From Zingiber officinale (Eukaryota > Streptophyta > Magnoliopsida > Zingiberales > Zingiberaceae): a stretch of DNA of 64,000 nucleotides. Made by a program: the position numbers and the translations under genes. The DNA lies in assembly GCF_018446385.1 (NCBI RefSeq), contig NC_056001.1, positions 13,076,672 to 13,140,671 of the forward strand, read 5' to 3'. This document shows positions 12,440 to 24,205 of this stretch, one piece after another (position 1 is the first letter of the stretch; the number at the start of each line of letters is the position of its first letter). The notes under the pieces are model-generated. The model made no database searches. It had not been told where the DNA came from and saw only the letters and a program-made list of their open reading frames with translations.

Positions 12440-13030
12440 ACAACACATGAAGATGCTTGAAAACTGCATCCACCAAGGTTGTGGACGATCCTCAAATAAG
12501 TATCACATTCCCCCGAGGTTTAGGGGATGTACAATTGTGGAAACATCACTGGGACATCACCAAGCTCGAAAGAATCACAGGAGCACTGAAATGGGGGCCA
12601 CTACTGATCTTGCACTTCTCATGATCGACACTGTCGATGACTTGGTCAGCACAAAGCTTCCACATGGATATGCTCCTGTGAGTGAGCCCTAACATCCACA
12701 TCTGCGCATTACAGTGTGTTATTTCTGAAGGGGGAAAACATCTTCAAGACTCACTTCTCTTGGATATATCCTCTTCTTAGATGAACTCCATTTCAGCTTG
12801 AACTGGTGGTCGTTGGGCAGGTCTGGAATGCCAACGTCCCATTCCCTTGAGGTATCCCCACTCAGCATGCGGTCAGCTGAAAAATTGTTGCTAACCAATA
12901 TTTCTACCCTGAGGTTTTCTTTGGAGGTTGAGGCAGGTGGAGGTGAATCCTTTATACCAGCCAGCAAAGAGTTTGCAGTGTCAATTGCTCATTCAATCCT
13001 GCGACTGCCGCAGCTTGGCGATCACTGAAG
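12440..13030. other. unresolved GC-balanced island, possible gene fragment
   Basis: This block is less AT-rich than its surroundings and has moderately long open frames on both strands: 12447-12692 (+) with TDLALLMIDTVDDLVSTKLP, and 12719-12967 (-) with REWDVGIPDLPNDHQFKLKW. I do not recognise either as a family. They could be an exon relic, part of the neighbouring fossil element, or chance. Confidence 0.3.
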
Positions 13031-15184
13031 ATAGAGGAATAATTTCCCCCTGCACGATCCAAATTAACAAAGGTTTGACGTTAGTCACACAACTTTAAGT
13101 CCGTGTTAATAAAAAATGGTAGCATTGCATAGTCATAACACTCCATATATTACCCGGAAAGTATACGTTCAGTTGCCCGGCAGATTCTTTTCGTATCACA
13201 ATGCCTTCTCGCCGATCGTGGTCCTGGTCGGCCATCTTTGGCATGCCATTATATATTGTAAGAGGCACCGAGCAGAGTCTTCCTCCCGCTCGGCAACTTC
13301 TACTATACAGGTCTCCATTTCCGTTGGGATGAGACTTCTTCCTCCGCTATTTCCGAGAGGGAGGCTATCTTACCGACTCCTCCTTCTGACCAAACTCCCT
13401 CTTTATCTGGGCTGTCGGTCGGGACGATATTCGCGCCGCCAATCTCCTATATGCAGCCTCCGTCGGTCAACACAGAAGCCCTCACTTCCATTATTTGTCC
13501 ATCCTCCATGTCCAAGCCCAAGGGTCAGGCCACCTCAGAGCCCTTAGATCCGAGCGATCGCAGACATATCAGGGGCATCATCCGCTTGCCCATCGATGAG
13601 TGGCTCCATTCAGACGATGCTGATCTTTGCTCCCCAGAGCATCAAATCAAAATTCAAGGTCCCTTAGCACAGACCTAGGCAGACGCTAGGGACAGAGCAA
13701 CGACCATTTCGCATAGGGAGCTTGTTAGCAGTTTTAGTCAGAAAACAACTGGGGTAAGTTTAGCCGAATCTGTTTTTTACTTTTCCCGATCGGCGCTAAC
13801 TAGCTTCTTTTGATTGTAGTTCTGGGTGGAGAGTCTGACTAGCTAGAGGCTGGCCTTCTTGGAACACGAGAACCAGTAGTTGCAAGCCATGGTCGGGCAA
13901 ACAAAAATCTCACAGGCTCGAGTAGAGCAGCTAACTGCAGAGGTGACCCAACTAAATAAATACTTAGACACGAGCTCTGAGCAGCTGTTGGGGTCCAAAC
14001 GAGCACTCACGGTAGAAAATAACAAGAATATATCATGATCAGACCCTTCAACTCGATCGGCTAATCAAGCAGGCTCATCACTTTTAGACGTGAGCATTTG
14101 ATTAATTCAGTTAATTTGGTATTAATTTTGTATAATTTTTTTTAATTATTTTTTAAAATAAATTTGGTTAATATTGTGTTAATCAAAATAATCAATTGTT
14201 AATTTGATTCGGTTAATTCGATTTTAGTAAAACTTTGATTCGATTCGGTTAGCCAATATTAAATCAATTTTTTGTTAATTAGGTTAATTTATAGATCGAA
14301 TTAAGCGAATGCTCACTCCTAATTACTTTGAGTCAAAGATTAATTATGCCAATATCAGGAAGCACTGAGCCATTGAAGACCTGGATATCAAAACAAGGAG
14401 GCTCGGGTCTAGGCAAAGAAGCTTGAAGAGGCAAAAGCCAAGTTAGCGGCCGAGTAGGTTAATCGAACCACTGAGCAGATGGCAAGCGAGCTCTAGCTCG
14501 AGGAGCACAAACAAATATTTGGTGAGAAAAACACTGAGCAGGTCGCGTTGAAGGCCGAGTTGGAGGCATCTAAGGCTGAATTCAACAAGTTCAAGGAGGA
14601 GGAGCTTGATCGGCTAGAATCCTTTAGGGTGAAGTACCTCCAACAGTTGAAGGACGGCGGCTACCTCCCGCTTGAGATGTCAACCAAAATTATAAAAAGG
14701 GAGAAGATCGCGGATTCGCTCCCGGACGATATGCTTGACTATCTTGCGTAGTTCTTTTTATCAGTTTGTGAGAAACTTCTTGTACCCGCTAAAGGCACTC
14801 TGTAAAAATTTCTAAGTATGAATCCATACACCCCATACACGCCCGTTCGCCACTTTTAAGTTCTCTGTTCTAGAGTCTTGCGATTTTTTAGCTTATCCTT
14901 AACGTAGGAGACTTGGCTTTTTAGATTTGTCCGTGTGATATGTAGAACGATAGTTGAGTTCGCTTATAACACGGTCGAGCAACACATGCATGAGAGCTTA
15001 GCGCGAGGGATTCGATTGCTTATAACTTGGCAGAATGACTCAAGAGTCTGAAGTCAGGGTTTCACTCACTTATAACTTGGTCAAACGACTCAAGAGTCTG
15101 GAGGCATGAGAGCTTAGCTCAATTATAACTCACCTGAATGGGTCGAGAATCTTTGACACTTAGCATGAGGGTTTTGCTCACTTA

Positions 15185-16235
15185 TGTTGGATCGTGAAAA
15201 TCGATAGAGGGGGGGGGGGGGGGGGTGAATATCGATCGAAAAATTATCGTAGCGGAGTGCACAACGGAAAAGTAAAAGAACAACGCTAACAAGAACCAAT
15301 TTACTTGGTTCGGAGTCTTGGTCGACTCCTACTCTAAGGTCCGCACTCGTCGAGTGCTTTCGTTGGGCAATCACTAATAGTTCGTAAAAGATTTACAAAT
15401 TTGAGTACAAGAACTTTAGATAAAAAATACTGACAACAATAGAGAAAAGGAAAAAAAGCACGTTATCGGAGAAGCTTTGCAATGTCACAGGGGCACAACG
15501 CAGTAGAGTAGATGTCGTTGTATTTTGCTTTGGGACGAGACCTCCTTATATAGGATGCTCCGGGCGCCCGGATCCCTTCCGGACGCCTGGACCGTGACGT
15601 AGGTCCAGCCAATCAGCGCGCTCCCCCGTGACGACAGGATAGAATTTTTGCCTCCGGGCACCCGGACCACCTTTCTCCAGAATGTCCTTCTCCTGCAAGA
15701 AAGAGTTAGTTCGAGGAAAAAATAATATTTTAAACTACCTTGTAAAATAGAAGTTAGCACAATAGAAAAAGAGTAGTAATTAGATTTCGTCTCACCGAGA
15801 CCGGAATCTAATCAAGATCTCAACTTAGAGTTCCGAAATGATTCTAAGTTGGATCGGCGCCTAAGTTCCCTAATCAGGAATGCGTCCTCACCAAGTCACT
15901 CCCCTCCAGTGACTTATCTTAACTTACCTACCAGACATCCGGTCAGCCCGTCGACCTGTCTGGACTTCGTGCCAGCTATCAGGTCAGCCCGTCGACCTAA
16001 CTGGATTTCGTGTCAGACATCCGGTCAGCCCGTCGACCATTCTGGGCTTCGTGCCAACTATAGGTCGACCCGTTGACCTAGATGGACTTCGTGTCAGACA
16101 TTCGGTCAGCCTGTCGACCAATCTGGGCTTCTCCTGCACACTTAGTTAAAGTGTTAGATCACAATAAAACTAACTTAACCTACTTTGTCATTCATCAAAA
16201 TCTGGGTTAGACCGTTAGTGCTAACCGCACCAACA
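15185..16235. mobile_element. solo LTR, 1051 bp, with 5-bp target-site duplication
   Basis: It begins TGTTGG and ends CCAACA, the standard inverted LTR termini. The same 5 bp, ACTTA, flanks it at 15180-15184 and 16236-16240. There is no internal region, so it is a solo LTR left by recombination. Near its left end is a G-run followed by TGAATATCGATCG, which resembles LTR starts of some plant Copia elements; family assignment is tentative. Its intact flanking duplication and position inside the older minisatellite make it the younger insertion. Confidence 0.85.
15929..16130. repeat. minisatellite inside the solo LTR
   Basis: About five imperfect copies of a roughly 40-bp unit containing GGTCAGCCCGTCGACC and a TGGACTTCGTG or TGGGCTTCGTG block. 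It lies wholly inside the solo LTR. Confidence 0.75.
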
Positions 16236-19200
16236 ACTTATAACTTGGCTGAATGGCTCAAGAGTCTAGAGTCGTGAGAGCTTAGCTTACTTATAACTCA
16301 CTTAAACGGGTTGAGAGTCTTTGACACTTAGCACGAGGGCTTTACTCACTTATAACTTGGTCAAACGGCTCAAGAGTCTGCAGGCGTGAAAGTTTATCTC
16401 ACTTATAACTTGCCCGAATGAGTCGAGAGTTTTTGATACTTAGCGCAGGGCTTCGCTCGATTATAACTTTGTCGAACGACTTAAGAGTCTGGCGTGCTTA
16501 TTAATTTTTCCTTCAAATTTTCTTACATTCATGGCATAAATATTTTTACGATTTACATGAATTCAATCACAAACTTACTACCCGAGCCGGTAGGGCTGTA
16601 GATGATTTGCACTCCAAGGTTGTTCCAGAATCTCTTGAGAGAATTGCCTATTAATATGCTCAAGAGAGTCGTCGAGTCGGGGTTCTTTGCCTTTCCACCC
16701 GTCCTGGACGGGCGCGTCCTCTAAAGATAACACTTATGTCCTTTCGCTCGGTCTTGCTCTTCCGAGGGCATGCGGAATAATACGCGGTGGTAGGGGATTG
16801 GCATGTTCGATCGGAGCATCTCGGAAGGCATTGGTCGACCTGTTTTTTAGCTTGCGAACGATGGTGTTTTTTTGCTTGGGCTATGAGATCAACTTGCTGT
16901 CCTATTATTAACGCCGCGGGGTCGTTCATTTGGCAATCAGTTGCTATTTGCTGCTATTCCACTATCTTCATGACTCAGGCTTATATCAACATCTCCAAGT
17001 CTTTTTGTGTTAGCATTATCGTTGTAAGTCATTCAACATCTTCCATCTTCAAGTTTCGGATTCAGGTAGAGTTTTCTGCAAACGACGTCAAATATGATCT
17101 TGTCCAAAAGTGGAGAAGATGACAAGCTAGGGGCGTGGATGTGGGGTTGATTAGTGCCGAGCCGGGAAAGGGTTCCCAACGTTGACCTTCTGACGCTCTA
17201 GTCAGTTTATGGCATAGTGGAGAATAGTAAGAATGTTGTAGTAAAGAACATGTCGAATAACAAAGTTACGCGTACTTATGCCTGTAGATGAGAACTCTCT
17301 TTTATAGTGTCACTGTAATGTCTGGGCACACATCCCAAATCATACACATGTTTTCCAAAGTGTCCTAGATAAATACAAGTCCAAAAGTGTCCCTAACACC
17401 TAAGCAAGCGTGTAAATTTTTGATGTGACAGGCAAGAAGCTTATAAAGTATAATTTGTTTGCTAGACATGCTCAGTTGTTAGTGACACTATCTCCAAAAG
17501 GATACGATGAGATATGTAATTGGATCCCACTGTAAATCGACCGGATTTCGCTCGGACAGGTTGTCCCTGTTTGGTCTTGCCGTTCGGAGCTTCTGGCTTG
17601 TTCTCTTCTTTGCTTCCCGACTTTCAGTGGTTACCTTTGTCCAACCGACCATGTCGCTCGATCGGTGAGGACTGGTTTGTCATGGACTGCCGTTCTCTTA
17701 ACTTCAGGTGCCGCTATCGAAGGATAGCCGTTTGACATCCTCGTCCAGTCGATCGGGCGCTCTCGATCGTCTAGTCCGATCAGTCGATTAGGATTTTTGA
17801 TCGTTTTTAATATTGATCTCCACTTTAGTAGACTGTTTTTTCCTTTGACCGAGCCTTTTTTTATCACCATATCACTCTTTCTTGTCCTATTCTTCGATAA
17901 AGTAATTTGTCCATCGGAATGACTGAGCGAAGATCTCTCCTAGCCTTCATTCTAATTATCTTCTATTGTTGCAGAGATTCCTCGAAGCTGGCGTATGTCC
18001 AGCCTATTGAGATCCGTAGAGAAGACACCAGCTTCATTCTCAGTGCTTCCTTCCTCTTTGATCTCGGAACGGATTCATCCTAACCCTAGAAATTTGCCGA
18101 CTTCTGTCTCTTGTTCTCTCCGCAATCAGAACAAGATCAAGACGGCATTCTTAAATACCTTGCCTTTATCATATGACGAGCATGCGCTTTTGAGCATTGA
18201 CGGTTGAGATCTAAAGCGCGACGATTAAGGCAGCAAGCCCCCTCTTTTCAAAATGAAGACCCGACTTTGAAGAGAAACTACGGAAACGCCACACCAAGCA
18301 TATCTGATGTTTGACAAACGTCTTGCTTACGTCAAACCCACGCTGTTTGACTCCATGTCTGTAGGAAACGTGGCATCCACAATGTCGCTAGAACACCCCC
18401 GCGGGTGTGGGAGCTGATCCGATCATCCGAACGACGACGAGCCACTTCTGTCAAACCCGTCTCTTTCTCTCAATGCTGGGGTGGTTCAATTCAACATGAC
18501 AACATGTTCGAGAAGTTGGCTTCCTTTGTTCATCTTCTACAACTGAACTCTCCTAATCGATCTGGGCCAAGTTGACAACCTTTCTCTCGATGCATCTAGT
18601 CCCTCTCTGTGCAAATAAATCAAGCATTATTCAAAAGATCTCTAGATGGCTGACGAGGTCAAACTTCCTTGCCATCATCCCTTTACTTTTAAACGCTAGG
18701 CAAGGAGATGGGTGGTTAAAAACAAAGCAGGTCTTGGAAATTATTTCTGCGCAGGACGTTGATGTGACTTTGGAGATCACAGGTGGCCTTGCATCGTCTC
18801 GAGACGTTTCATCTTTTTTGCTTCTGCCCTCAGTTTCAAGCGCATGGGAGCTAATTTTGTCCAAGGTAGCTCCAACCTATTGAACGACCAAAGCGACGAC
18901 AAGATTATACGGGAAAGGCATTTTTAGAAATTTTCTGCGTGCTCTAGATTTCATCTTGCCTCAAAATGCCTCCTTGTTTTTTTTAACCACTCTATTAATT
19001 TTCCACCAAGAGGAGAGGAGAGATGTTTCTAGAATAAGGAAATATTAGTTGGTGATACTAAAATTTTGATAGTATCCATCTTTTTAGAAAAAAGCCAGCA
19101 AATTTTTGGTTGCATTTTAACGATTTCTAGTTGAGAAGTCAATGTCAGTTTATTTTATTCGGGACCGGAGTAGCTTCTCTCTCGGGTTGGAAAATCATAT

Positions 19201-19268
19201 TTGATTTTGAAAACACAATTTACAATTGCCGACGAAGAATTGACGCATCGACTAATAAAACCTTCGTG

Positions 19269-19371
19269 ATTTATATATATATCTGTAACGAGCCAACCCA
19301 ATTGGTTGCTCCGCTCTCTGCCACGCCGGCCACGGTAAGATTAATCCATCCATCCATCCATCCATCCATCC
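19269..19371 (+). promoter_or_regulatory. carboxylesterase core promoter and (ATCC)n leader
   Basis: A TATATATAT stretch near 19273-19282 lies about 95 bp upstream of the start codon and is the best TATA candidate. An (ATCC)n microsatellite of about seven units (19343-19371) sits just before the ATG and would be in the 5' leader. Confidence 0.5.
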
Positions 19372-19374
19372 TCC

Positions 19375-20370
19375 ATGGCATCGTCCCTGTCTGGCCGTGT
19401 CGAAGACGATGAGATCGTCTACCAAGTCTCGCCGTTACTCACCATCTACAAGAGCGGCCGCGTCGACCGCCCACTCGATGCCGTCATCGTCCCGGCGGAT
19501 GCCGCCGACCTCGCCGACTTGGCTGACACAGCCGGCGTCTCCTTCAAGGACCTCGTGATCTCGTCCGACACTGGTCACGTTTCGGCGCGCCTCTACCTCC
19601 CCAAACGCGTCGCCACGCAAGCTAGAAAAGTTCCCCTCCTCTTCTACTTCCACGGCGGTGGCTTCTGCATTGGCAACCCTTTCATGCGCTGCTTCCACGA
19701 CTACGTCGTCTCCCTCGTCGAGCAGGCCAACGTCGTCGCCGTCTCCGTCGACTACCGCCTCGCGCCGGAGCACCCGATCCCAGCTGCCTACGAAGACGCG
19801 TGGACCGCCCTCCGGTGGGCGACCGCAGGCGCGACAGCGGACCTTTGGCTGGCCGATCACGCCGACTTCGACCGCGTCTTCCTCGCCGGCGAGAGCGCGG
19901 GGGCGAACATCGCCCACCACACGGCCATGCGAGCGGCGAAGGAGGCGCTGCACCCCGGCAGCGTGGGACTCCGGGGGATCGTGCTCGTCCACCCGTACTT
20001 GCTGGGCTCGAATCCTCTGCCTTCTGAGGAAATAAACCCGGGGATGACCGCCGGGCTAAAGAGAATGTGGGAGATCGCGTACCCAGCCGGGGCGGGCGAC
20101 GTGGACCACCCGTGGATAAATCCGTTGGCGGAGGGGGCGCCGAGCTTGACCGGGCTGGGGAGCCGGCGTGTGCTGGTGTGCTTGGCAGAAGAAGACGTGA
20201 TGAGGGACAGGGGGAGGGAGTACTTCCAGCGGCTGAGGGAGGGCGGGTGGGAGGGAGAGTCAGAACTGTACGAGTCACCGGCGAAAGGCCATGCGTTTCA
20301 CTTGTTGGAAGCCGACAGTCAGCAGCGTTTGGCTCTGGATCAAGCGATCTGCAACTTCCTCATTATATAG
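19375..20370 (+). CDS. plant carboxylesterase (CXE, alpha/beta hydrolase; tuliposide-converting-enzyme type)
   Basis: A single-exon, GC-rich gene of 331 aa, the usual length for plant class-I carboxylesterases. The alpha/beta-hydrolase signature is complete: oxyanion-hole HGGGF (93-97), nucleophile motif GESAG with Ser174, a probable acid at Asp274 in AEEDVMRD, and catalytic His306 in KGHAFH. DYRLAPEHPIPAAYEDAW (126-143) is also diagnostic of this family. There is no signal peptide, so it should act in the cytosol. The family hydrolyses small acyl esters, and relatives include tuliposide-converting enzymes, 2-hydroxyisoflavanone dehydratase and the GID1 receptor. The catalytic Ser and HGGGF show it is an enzyme rather than a GID1 receptor. 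The substrate cannot be read from sequence. The start at 19375 fits family N-termini. Confidence 0.9.
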   Translation: MASSLSGRVEDDEIVYQVSPLLTIYKSGRVDRPLDAVIVPADAADLADLADTAGVSFKDLVISSDTGHVSARLYLPKRVATQARKVPLLFYFHGGGFCIGNPFMRCFHDYVVSLVEQANVVAVSVDYRLAPEHPIPAAYEDAWTALRWATAGATADLWLADHADFDRVFLAGESAGANIAHHTAMRAAKEALHPGSVGLRGIVLVHPYLLGSNPLPSEEINPGMTAGLKRMWEIAYPAGAGDVDHPWINPLAEGAPSLTGLGSRRVLVCLAEEDVMRDRGREYFQRLREGGWEGESELYESPAKGHAFHLLEADSQQRLALDQAICNFLII

Positions 20371-22758
20371 CAATTAATAATTCCAGAGGATACAAATCTG
20401 CCGTCAACCCTGGTTTACTTTCACGGCTAAGTATATCTTCCAGCGTATTGTAAATTTGGAATGGTTTGTTTAAAATAAACGATATTCAAATATTTTCTAA
20501 TAATTAAAAACTTCTACACATTAAGATTAGCAATTAAGAATGAAGAAATAGTGATCAAACAATGGTCAAAACTGCAATTAAAATTAAAGAAGATAGTTGC
20601 TTGGCACGTGATTCCAGTTTTCAAAAATTATAACGATAAGAGCATAATCACTATCTATCTCAAGTGCAATCATGTAAAACAACAAATCGAAGTTTTAATC
20701 CGGTTTTTGTTTAATCACAAAGTCTCTCTTTAAGTTGTCAATACATATGACAGAATATGTTTCATGCAACAATGAATCAAGATGAAAGATAAACCACTTG
20801 AATGTTGTATCCATTCTTAAGTAGAAATCGACATCGTCCATATCTTGCCTGGGGTAATTGGTTGTATTTTTATTTTGTCTCAGCAAAAGTTTCTTTCAAC
20901 AAAAGAAACGAAGGGAAGACAAGTATTATGAGATGATGAACTTTCACTGTCCGAAATAGTATTTACAAATACAATCAACTTGGATATTTTGCTCCGATCA
21001 AATACAGGGAAGGAGTTGGAATCAATAAACTCTCACCATCTAAATGCCATTCATGCTCTCGATTTCAGAAACATAGACATTTTGTAGATGTTTTTGAAGG
21101 CCAATAATTACGCAAAAGAGTAAGCTCCATACACAACATGAACAATTTATTCTTGATATTTAGTATTATGATGCACTGAAATAGGAGACCCAAAAAAAAA
21201 AAAGCAGAGAAAAATCAACAAGTTCTTAAAATTTCAACAACAATGACTTGGCACAAAGTCGGTGGGATGGTCTGATAGTTATCATATATAGGGTATATCA
21301 ACAGAAAACCTTATATATGAACAATCAAATTCATTTAAACCAAGTAGATGAACAATAATAAAACCATGTTTTGGTCATAGTGAACAAATGAGAATCGAAA
21401 GGATCAAATAACCTATCAAATGCTAGATAGGGGATTGACAAACGAGAAGCCTAGGATAAAATGTAGACCTCAATTACAATGAGAGAAAAAAAATATATTA
21501 AAGATTATGAAAGATAGATGATAAAATTTTAGCAAAAGAGGCATTGCAGGAAAAAAACAAAGAAAATACATTCATAGGTCATTTACGTTAGCTTGTAGTA
21601 AGGTTCCCATTTAGTATCAAACCAACGGGACAAAGATACACTCAAACAAGCTGGGATAATCATATATATTCTATGCTTCATAATTTCCATAAGCAACGAA
21701 ATTTGAATAAAATTATAACTCTTGCATAGAGTTCAATGGAGAGGTAAGATTCACGTCTCCAACTTCAATTAGTTGAGACTAATATGGTTTGATGATCATG
21801 ATGAATAAATTCATATGAAAGTAGCATGTATTTCAGTTCTCTAAGTCATTATGATGTTTCAGAAGCCACAAAAGCATTAGATAACAACATGATAGGTGAG
21901 ACAATTCTGCTATAGATACAATTATTTGAGTTTACTGTATTGTGTTGAATGGAAATGCATAGTGGCACACTTTGGAGTACTTAATGCAAGACTTAAAAAA
22001 AGAGACATGTAAAAGATGCAAATGTGTGAGGCTATCCACCATGATACCATTGTGCAACAATTCAAGTTGGCATGTTATCTTAGGACTAGTGAACAAATTG
22101 AGTTGAAATCTGAATCTATTGAAAGATCAAACTGAGAAACATTGAATGCTTAAATAGAAATGCATTTAAATTGTCACAAAAGGATTTCAGTAACACATTT
22201 CTTCATTACTCACAAACTTCAAAAAATCATTTCAATCATGACACTTGTCTTTTCGATACATTCAATCAAGAATTCTTCCAAGTCTTGATAGCGTGATACT
22301 TTTCAACTATTTAATATTGATACTGTTATAAATAAAGTAATAGATCTATTTTGTTCTTGAAATATCACAAGTTAAACTAATCTATACATTCTTCAAGAAT
22401 CGAGTGGTTACCCTATTGTAGGGCAAGAAAGAAGTCAAAATTGCCCTCCTAAATGGATTTAATCCCTCAGGTGCAATCAATAGTATACTATTACTCAAAC
22501 ATAACAATTCCCAACTACTAATTGGTATATAAGAAAATTAAATGGTGCAAACAACAGTAAACTATGACCTGAACCCTACAATTCCCAAGTACTGATCAGT
22601 ATAGAGGAAAATTAAGAGGTTAAGATGAAAACAAAATAACTTTCCATCAACATATGAAGGCTCAATGACCCATCAGCATTCAACATCTAATTATTGTTAA
22701 TAGAGTGATGAAAATAACAAGGACTAACGTGTGAGTTTGCTTCACCTTGTTTAGTGCC
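20371..22758. other. intergenic between convergent genes, nothing recognised
   Basis: AT-rich DNA between the 3' ends of the carboxylesterase (+) and the trihelix gene (-). I found no RNA gene, no coding similarity and no element ends. Confidence 0.5.
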
Positions 22759-23610
22759 CTACAAATCCTCTGACTTCTTGGCTTTCTTGGTGGAAGGGAA
22801 AGCATCAGCAATCATGTCTAAGAGGCACTGCTGTGACTCCCTTATCATATCAGCCTTTTTTCTTTCCATCTCCATCCAATCTCTTTCTAGCTCCCGCATC
22901 AATTTCATTCTTCGCTTCTCAATCTTCATCAAGCCATCACTGAACCTTCTCACAACAGCAGCCAACTGTGACATGATCTTTGCACCACTGCCCACAGCCT
23001 CATCTTCTGATTCATCCTCATCGGATTCCTCAGCCTCCTCTTCTTCAACCTCAAAATGGCTCCTTTTCAAAGGAACATGATTCTTGGAAAACCTAGAAGG
23101 GCCCCAGTGGGGCTCCCGAAGGATCCCATTAATACTTCGAACGTGGCTTCCAATTCTCTCCTCCTCCTCCTCCTCCTCTTCCTCCTCGTCATCGTCCTCG
23201 TCGGTGGAGGGTACATCGAGAGAACGTGCCGTGGCCGGCGGGCGTACAGAAATGGGGAGGGGGCCGCGCTCCATTCGCTCCATGCGACTGAATAAGGGCC
23301 AGGCGGAGGCGACGGGACGTTGCTGCTCCGCGCGGTACCGCTTGCGAAGCTTTTCGACCTTGTGGCGGCACTGGGTGCCGGTCTTCGAGGGCTCCTCCAG
23401 GCCGCATCTGGCGGCGACGGCGGCGGCGACTTCCTCCCACTGCTGGGCCCTGAGCTGCCCGCGCTTCAGGGCGTACCACCGCTCCTCGTAGGCGTCGATC
23501 AGGTGGGCTGTCTCGATGTCGGACCAGGGCTGGCCAGAGGCAGACTTCCGCGACGGAGGCAGCGGCGGGGGGCCGGCCCAGCGCTCCAGCGATCCACCGA
23601 CAGCGGCCAT
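22759..23610 (-). CDS. trihelix transcription factor (ASIL/ENAP type)
   Basis: Intronless, 283 aa, on the minus strand. Residues about 22-100 form a trihelix (MYB/SANT-like) DNA-binding domain: PWSDIETAHLIDAYEERWYA, then QWEEVAAAVAARCG and TQCRHKVEKLRKRYRAE, with the spaced tryptophans expected. An acidic run of Asp/Glu follows (about 138-152), then a second acidic patch, and the C-terminus (about 225-270) is a charged amphipathic helix (KIEKRRMKLMRELERDW onward) likely to be a coiled coil for dimerisation. Domain order and length match the ASIL1/ASIL2/ENAP1 subgroup. Arabidopsis members repress seed-maturation genes or link to ethylene-dependent histone acetylation, so a nuclear regulator is expected; the target is unknown. 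A KKAKK segment near the end may serve in nuclear import. Confidence 0.9.
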   Translation of the reverse strand: MAAVGGSLERWAGPPPLPPSRKSASGQPWSDIETAHLIDAYEERWYALKRGQLRAQQWEEVAAAVAARCGLEEPSKTGTQCRHKVEKLRKRYRAEQQRPVASAWPLFSRMERMERGPLPISVRPPATARSLDVPSTDEDDDEEEEEEEEEERIGSHVRSINGILREPHWGPSRFSKNHVPLKRSHFEVEEEEAEESDEDESEDEAVGSGAKIMSQLAAVVRRFSDGLMKIEKRRMKLMRELERDWMEMERKKADMIRESQQCLLDMIADAFPSTKKAKKSEDL

Positions 23611-24132
23611 GTGGTTTGAAAAAATGCGAAGGGAAAATTAGGGTTTGCGTGTTGAGGGAAAGGAGGAAGGGGGGCGACGGGGATGGGTGGTGGCGTGGCG
23701 TGGCGTGGTGGTTGAGTGGTGGTGGCGGTGGTGGGGATAAGGATTGGGTGGGCCGGTGGTGGAGGCGGGTCCGATCCGACTTGATTAGGTAATTTAGACC
23801 GAACCGGTCCGGTCGAGATGGAGGAGGGAGGGCGTGGGAAGGTGGCGGTGGCGGCGGTGGAGTCGGCGACATCGTGAAGAGGGAAGGGATGCTTTGGCGC
23901 TCGCACGTGACATGGATTATCAGTCCGGGATTTCAAATTCTATATATATAATTCTTAACTTATATAAAGCGACTTTGAATTGGACCACTCCACTATTGAT
24001 ACTTCCAATTTTTTCGTTCGATATTTTTTCAACGTTGTGTCTACACGCTTTTAAATGGTATTTGAATATGAAAAAAAAATAAAAAAGAAATAAAGAACGA
24101 AGAAAATCCAAACTAATTCAAAAACCAAAAAG

Positions 24133-24205
24133 CGACTCCGCTGGGGATCGAACCCAGAATCTCTGGTTCCGTAGACCAGCGCCTTATCCATTGGGCCACG
24201 GAGTC
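24133..24205 (-). tRNA. tRNA-Arg (anticodon ACG)
   Basis: A 73-nt cloverleaf with acceptor stem GACTCCG/CGGAGTC, D-arm around GGATAAGG, anticodon stem CTGGT/ACCAG around loop CTACGGA (anticodon ACG) and T-arm CTGGG-TTCGATC-CCCAG, with no intron. The discriminator base is G. It is identical over all 73 nt to the plus-strand copy at 33838. Confidence 0.95.

Larger units (their letters stand above)
14905..16530. repeat. about 60-bp minisatellite field, split by a solo LTR
   Basis: Repeated units built on CACTTATAACTTGGTCAAAC followed by GACTCAAGAGTCTGG and GAGAGCTTAGCTC occur on both sides of the solo LTR (about 14.95-15.18 kb and 16.24-16.50 kb). Units vary by substitution and small indels. 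Uninterrupted, the field would be about 575 bp long. Confidence 0.75.
13080..18930. mobile_element. decayed LTR retrotransposon complex, gypsy-type (Tat-like), nested
   Basis: A fossil region of about 5.8 kb. Parts visible: 13.1-14.76 kb holds remnants of a plus-strand accessory or gag-like protein ending in a coiled-coil tail (for example FNKFKEEELDRLESFRVKYL); 14.9-16.5 kb is a minisatellite field; 17.13-18.25 kb is LTR-like sequence sharing its layout with the fossil at 4.5 kb, with a TATAAAAG-like site on the minus strand near 17300. A younger solo LTR is nested at 15185-16235. The element is clearly broken in several places and lacks recognisable protease, reverse transcriptase or integrase here, so it is old. 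The Tat assignment rests on the accessory ORF plus minisatellite arrangement and is tentative; outer boundaries are approximate. Confidence 0.5.

Noticed and set aside
14905-16530. Possible CRISPR-like array
   Set aside because: Units are contiguous and diverged with no unique spacers, and this is a plant genome; it is a minisatellite.
16687-17122. Plus-strand frames between the minisatellite field and the LTR-like part
   Set aside because: No recognisable domain; they lie in the decayed element and are treated as part of the fossil.
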